Shown here in pieces: positions 23,151-25,495 of a stretch of DNA of 25,495 bases. The stretch lies in NCBI GenBank assembly GCA_003506735.1, contig DNYS01000181.1, positions 17,651 through 43,145 of the forward strand. The letters are read 5' to 3'. Origin of the DNA: Nitrospinota bacterium (GTDB lineage: Bacteria > UBA8248). The translations under genes and the position numbers were made by a program. The notes under the pieces were generated by a model, which worked only from the letters and a program-made list of their open reading frames with translations, was not told the origin of the DNA and did not search any database. The first letter of the stretch is position 1, and each line of letters opens with the position of its first letter.

Positions 23151-24224
23151 ATGCCCCATTTGTTCGATCCGCTCCAGCTCCGGGGGGTGACGCTCCGCAA
23201 CCGGATCGGGGTCTCCCCCATGTGTCAGTACATCGCGCAAGAGGGCATGGCCAACGGTTGGCATCTGGTTCACCTGGGCGCGCGCGCGGCCGGGGGCGCC
23301 GGCCGCGTCTTCATCGAGGCGACCGGGGTGACGGCCCAGGGGCGCATCACGCCGGGGTGCATGGGCATCTGGACGGACGATCATGTTGAGCCCCTGGCGC
23401 GGATCGCCCGCTTCGTCTCCGGGCAGGGCGCGGTGGCGGGCATCCAGATCGGCCATGCCGGCCGGAAGGCCAGCTGCGACGTCACCTGGAAGGGGGGCGT
23501 ACCTCTATCGAACGATGAGGGCGGATGGGAGATCGTGGCCCCCAGCCCGCTTCCGTTTCAGGACAAGTCGCGCCTGCCCAAGGAGCTGGGGCTGGAGGAT
23601 ATCGCCCGAATTCAGGAAGCCTTCCGCACGGCGGCCCGCCGGGCGCTCGCGGCCGGTTTTGAGTGGATCGAGGTCCACGCGGCCCACGGCTACCTGATGC
23701 ACAGCTTTTATTCGCCCATCTCGAATAAACGGACCGACAGGTACGGCGGCTCCTTCGAGAACCGCACCCGCTTCACGGTCGAGACCGTGCGGATCGTGCG
23801 GGCCGAATGGCCGGAGGACAAGCCCATGTCCGTCCGCCTCTCCTCGACCGACTGGGCCGAGGGGGGCTGGACCTTGGAGGAGACGGTCGCGCTGTCGAAA
23901 ATTCTCAAGGCCGAGGGTGTGGACCTCATCGATTGCAGCGGCGGCGGGGGGACCCCCCTGGCGAAGATTCCGGTGGGCGCGGGCTACCCGGTTCCCTTCA
24001 CCGAGGCCCTCCGCCGGGAGGCGGAGATTCCCACCGCGGCGGTCGGGATGATCACCGAGCCCTGGCAGGCCGATCAGATCGTGCGCAACGGGCAGGCGGA
24101 TATCGTATTGATGGCGCGGGCGATGCTCCGCGAGCCCTACTGGCCCCAGAAGGCCGCCGCCGCCCTCGCCAAGAAAGATCTCGCCTACGTCCCCGATCCC
24201 TACCACCGGGCGCACGGGCGCTAA
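23151..24224 (+). CDS. Old Yellow Enzyme family NADH:flavin oxidoreductase (YqjM-like)
   Basis: A 357-residue FMN-dependent ene-reductase that reduces activated C=C bonds with NAD(P)H. The sequence matches the YqjM/NamA branch: RIGVSPMCQY (active-site-modulating Cys25 and Tyr27), QIGHAGRKAS, HAAHGYLMHSFYSP and KRTDRYGGSFENRTRF. The C-terminal phosphate-binding part (GMITEPWQAD, ADIVLMARAML) is intact. It is soluble and cytoplasmic. ATG 23151 has AGGAG and GAGG upstream. It lies beyond the terminator, so it has its own promoter, possibly within or after the 20-bp repeats. Substrate is not predictable; the surrounding dehydrogenases suggest catabolism of unsaturated organic acids or xenobiotics. 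Confidence 0.93.
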   Translation: MPHLFDPLQLRGVTLRNRIGVSPMCQYIAQEGMANGWHLVHLGARAAGGAGRVFIEATGVTAQGRITPGCMGIWTDDHVEPLARIARFVSGQGAVAGIQIGHAGRKASCDVTWKGGVPLSNDEGGWEIVAPSPLPFQDKSRLPKELGLEDIARIQEAFRTAARRALAAGFEWIEVHAAHGYLMHSFYSPISNKRTDRYGGSFENRTRFTVETVRIVRAEWPEDKPMSVRLSSTDWAEGGWTLEETVALSKILKAEGVDLIDCSGGGGTPLAKIPVGAGYPVPFTEALRREAEIPTAAVGMITEPWQADQIVRNGQADIVLMARAMLREPYWPQKAAAALAKKDLAYVPDPYHRAHGR

Positions 24225-24382
24225 GGAGTCCTCGCGGAAACGCTCCGGCGGCCCAGCCCGCTCCGGCGAGAATGGGGTGGCGGGTCCTCTCCCGCCGGGT
24301 TACACTAAGGATAAGTGTTAAATCCCGATTCGCGGCGCCGTGTGCGTTCGCATCGAAACCTCTTCGATGGGTGGGTTCAGCC

Positions 24383-24547
24383 ATGCCTGTATACGATTTC
24401 AGATGCCTGAAATGCAAAAAGAAAGTGACCTTGACGATGCCCCTCGCCGAGTACGAGGGGAAAAAATTCAAGTGCCCCAAGTGCGGCGGAAAGCGCCTCG
24501 AGCGCCTCGTCGCCACGTTCCAGGCGGTGACCTCCCGGAAAAGCTGA
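24383..24547 (+). CDS. FmdB-like zinc-ribbon protein
   Basis: A 54-residue protein that starts MPVYDFRCLKCKKKVTLTMP, the usual FmdB opening (MPxYxxxCxxC). Two CxxC pairs, Cys8/Cys11 and Cys31/Cys34, form a zinc ribbon. FmdB-type proteins are regulators or adaptors of unknown partner. The end (RLERLVATFQAVTSRKS) is slightly shorter than many relatives but not truncated. ATG 24383 is clear, though its Shine-Dalgarno is weak. Upstream, ACACT (24302-24306) and AGTGT (24314-24318) form a small inverted repeat that might be a control site. The 145 bases after it, up to the convergent His-rich gene, hold no gene I can see. Confidence 0.85.
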   Translation: MPVYDFRCLKCKKKVTLTMPLAEYEGKKFKCPKCGGKRLERLVATFQAVTSRKS

Positions 24548-24692
24548 TCCTTGCGCGCCCCCCTCAGGCGCCGGGGGAAATACGGCTCATCATAAAAGCC
24601 CCATCCAGGCCCACTCCCACCCACAAAAAAATCTCCCCGGCGGTGCGCCCGCAGGGAGGAGGCTGAAATAACGGTTCCGTTTCTTTCGCGCT

Positions 24693-25495
24693 CTAATTCG
24701 CGGGCGCCCCGGTCATGCGCCTCATGCAGGCGCGCCGGGAGGCTTTCGGGCCGCGCGCGCAGATGCTTCGCGCCTGGCCCACCAATTTTCTCAGTTGCGC
24801 CCTTATATTTTTGATCCTTCCGCCAATTTGAGCGAGCTTCCTGGCGGCGGCCGTGTTCTTCGCAGCGGCGCGGGCCTTCGCAACTGCGCGGACCTTGGCG
24901 GCGCGGGGGTTGTTGAAGCGCCCGGCCCCGAACGCGCCGTGCGGGTGGTTCTTTATGTGCTTGTGGTTCTTGACCATCTTGCGGTAGGCCACGCGGGGGT
25001 GCTTGTGTTTCGTGTTGCGGTGCTTGTGTAGATAGGCATTGTGGGTAATGTACTTTATTGTCGGGATCTTCTTCCAGTGCTTGTGTAAATCGCGGTGTTT
25101 GTGGTTGAAGGCGGGTGTCGGCTTTACATATTTGGCGGTGTGAATGTGGAGTTTTTTATGACGGTGCAACCTTTTACACTTTCTCCTTCCACGGTAAATA
25201 TACCCATACCCTTGTTTGCAGTGTATCTTAGCACCAGGGTGTCGTACAAAGTGGAAGTGCCTCCCTCCTTCCGCCCCCCCCCCCGTGTGGCGCGATGCTT
25301 GTGAAAATCGTGCCAGTGATTGGTAGAAACCAATTTTAACCCGGCTACCTTTCTTTTAACGCTCGGGTGTCTGTGCTTCTTGCCGGGGTGGATGTGGATC
25401 TTGCCGGGGTTTACGACGATGGTTTTGTAGTGCTTGTGCATCGTGATGTGTTTATGGATCGCAATTTGCGCCCCGGGGCGGGTGGGCATGACGAA
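24693..25495 (-). CDS. Histidine/lysine-rich repetitive protein, broken at a G11 tract, 5' end at window edge
   Basis: Two minus-strand frames read as one protein of about 265 visible residues. The upstream part is open to the right edge; a possible ATG is 25489, but the frame has no stop before the edge. It is rich in HKH, HIH and HRH units (IHKHITMHKH, GKIHIHPGKKHRHP). At 25274-25284 an 11-base G run (minus strand) breaks the frame: as sequenced, it ends at 25124. The other frame continues HFHFVRHPGAKIHCKQGYGY, then FNHKHRDLHKHWKK and others, and ends at 24693 in an arginine/alanine-rich basic tail. I count eight HKH motifs. Base composition is clearly less GC-rich than the neighbours. I recognise no family. 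Metal or polyanion binding is inference. Confidence 0.6.

Overview
This window looks like chromosomal DNA from an uncultured, high-GC, probably Gram-negative bacterium. The evidence is lipoprotein signal peptides with LQSC and LASC lipoboxes, a twin-arginine signal, GGAGG-type ribosome binding sites and many GTG or TTG starts. Gene content (dipeptide-type ABC importer, Ldh_2 dehydrogenases, split UxaA/SuyAB-type lyase, intradiol dioxygenase, DUF3090 plus SCO1664-family pair) would fit a free-living heterotroph of a poorly sampled lineage. The taxon cannot be fixed from this sequence. No tRNA, rRNA, CRISPR array, transposase or phage gene was found.

Layout. (1) 1-2125, minus: an ATP-grasp enzyme followed 11 bases later by a BioD/DUF1611-like P-loop NTPase that runs off the left edge. 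(2) 2360-6839, plus: an ABC peptide-type importer (permease, lipoprotein binding protein, permease; no ATPase gene here) followed by a histone-deacetylase-fold amidohydrolase, preceded by a striking 17-bp inverted repeat. (3) 6973-10314, plus: a TetR regulator with a CCxC cluster, the Cu(I)-exporting ATPase CopA and a CopZ-like chaperone. (4) 10403-12634, minus: SDR, flavin reductase-like protein and Tat-exported intradiol dioxygenase. (5) 12855-13430, plus: a broken AhpD-like gene whose in-frame TGA falls exactly on the second cysteine of the CxxC motif. (6) 13793-16562, plus: DUF3090 protein, SCO1664-family kinase-fold protein and a repeat-rich lipoprotein. (7) 16618-22017, minus: a six-gene run with two paralogous Ldh_2 dehydrogenases, a two-subunit UxaA/SuyAB-type lyase, a methyltransferase-like protein and an inositol-monophosphatase-family enzyme. 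(8) 22234-24547, plus: an SDR lacking all its catalytic residues, a terminator with 20-bp tandem repeats, an Old Yellow Enzyme homologue and an FmdB-like zinc ribbon. (9) 24693-25495, minus: a lower-GC, histidine/lysine-rich repetitive protein gene interrupted at an 11-base G tract.

How genes may work together. Region 7 is most simply a catabolic operon for a 2-hydroxy acid: the dehydrogenases interconvert keto and hydroxy acids and the lyase eliminates water or sulfite; 3-sulfolactate is one candidate substrate. Region 3 is copper efflux. Region 2 may import an acylated or peptide-like compound that the amidohydrolase deacylates. The least familiar items are the His-rich gene with a possible phase-variable G tract, the AhpD-like gene with TGA at the active-site cysteine, the ATP-grasp/P-loop pair and the catalytically empty SDR.
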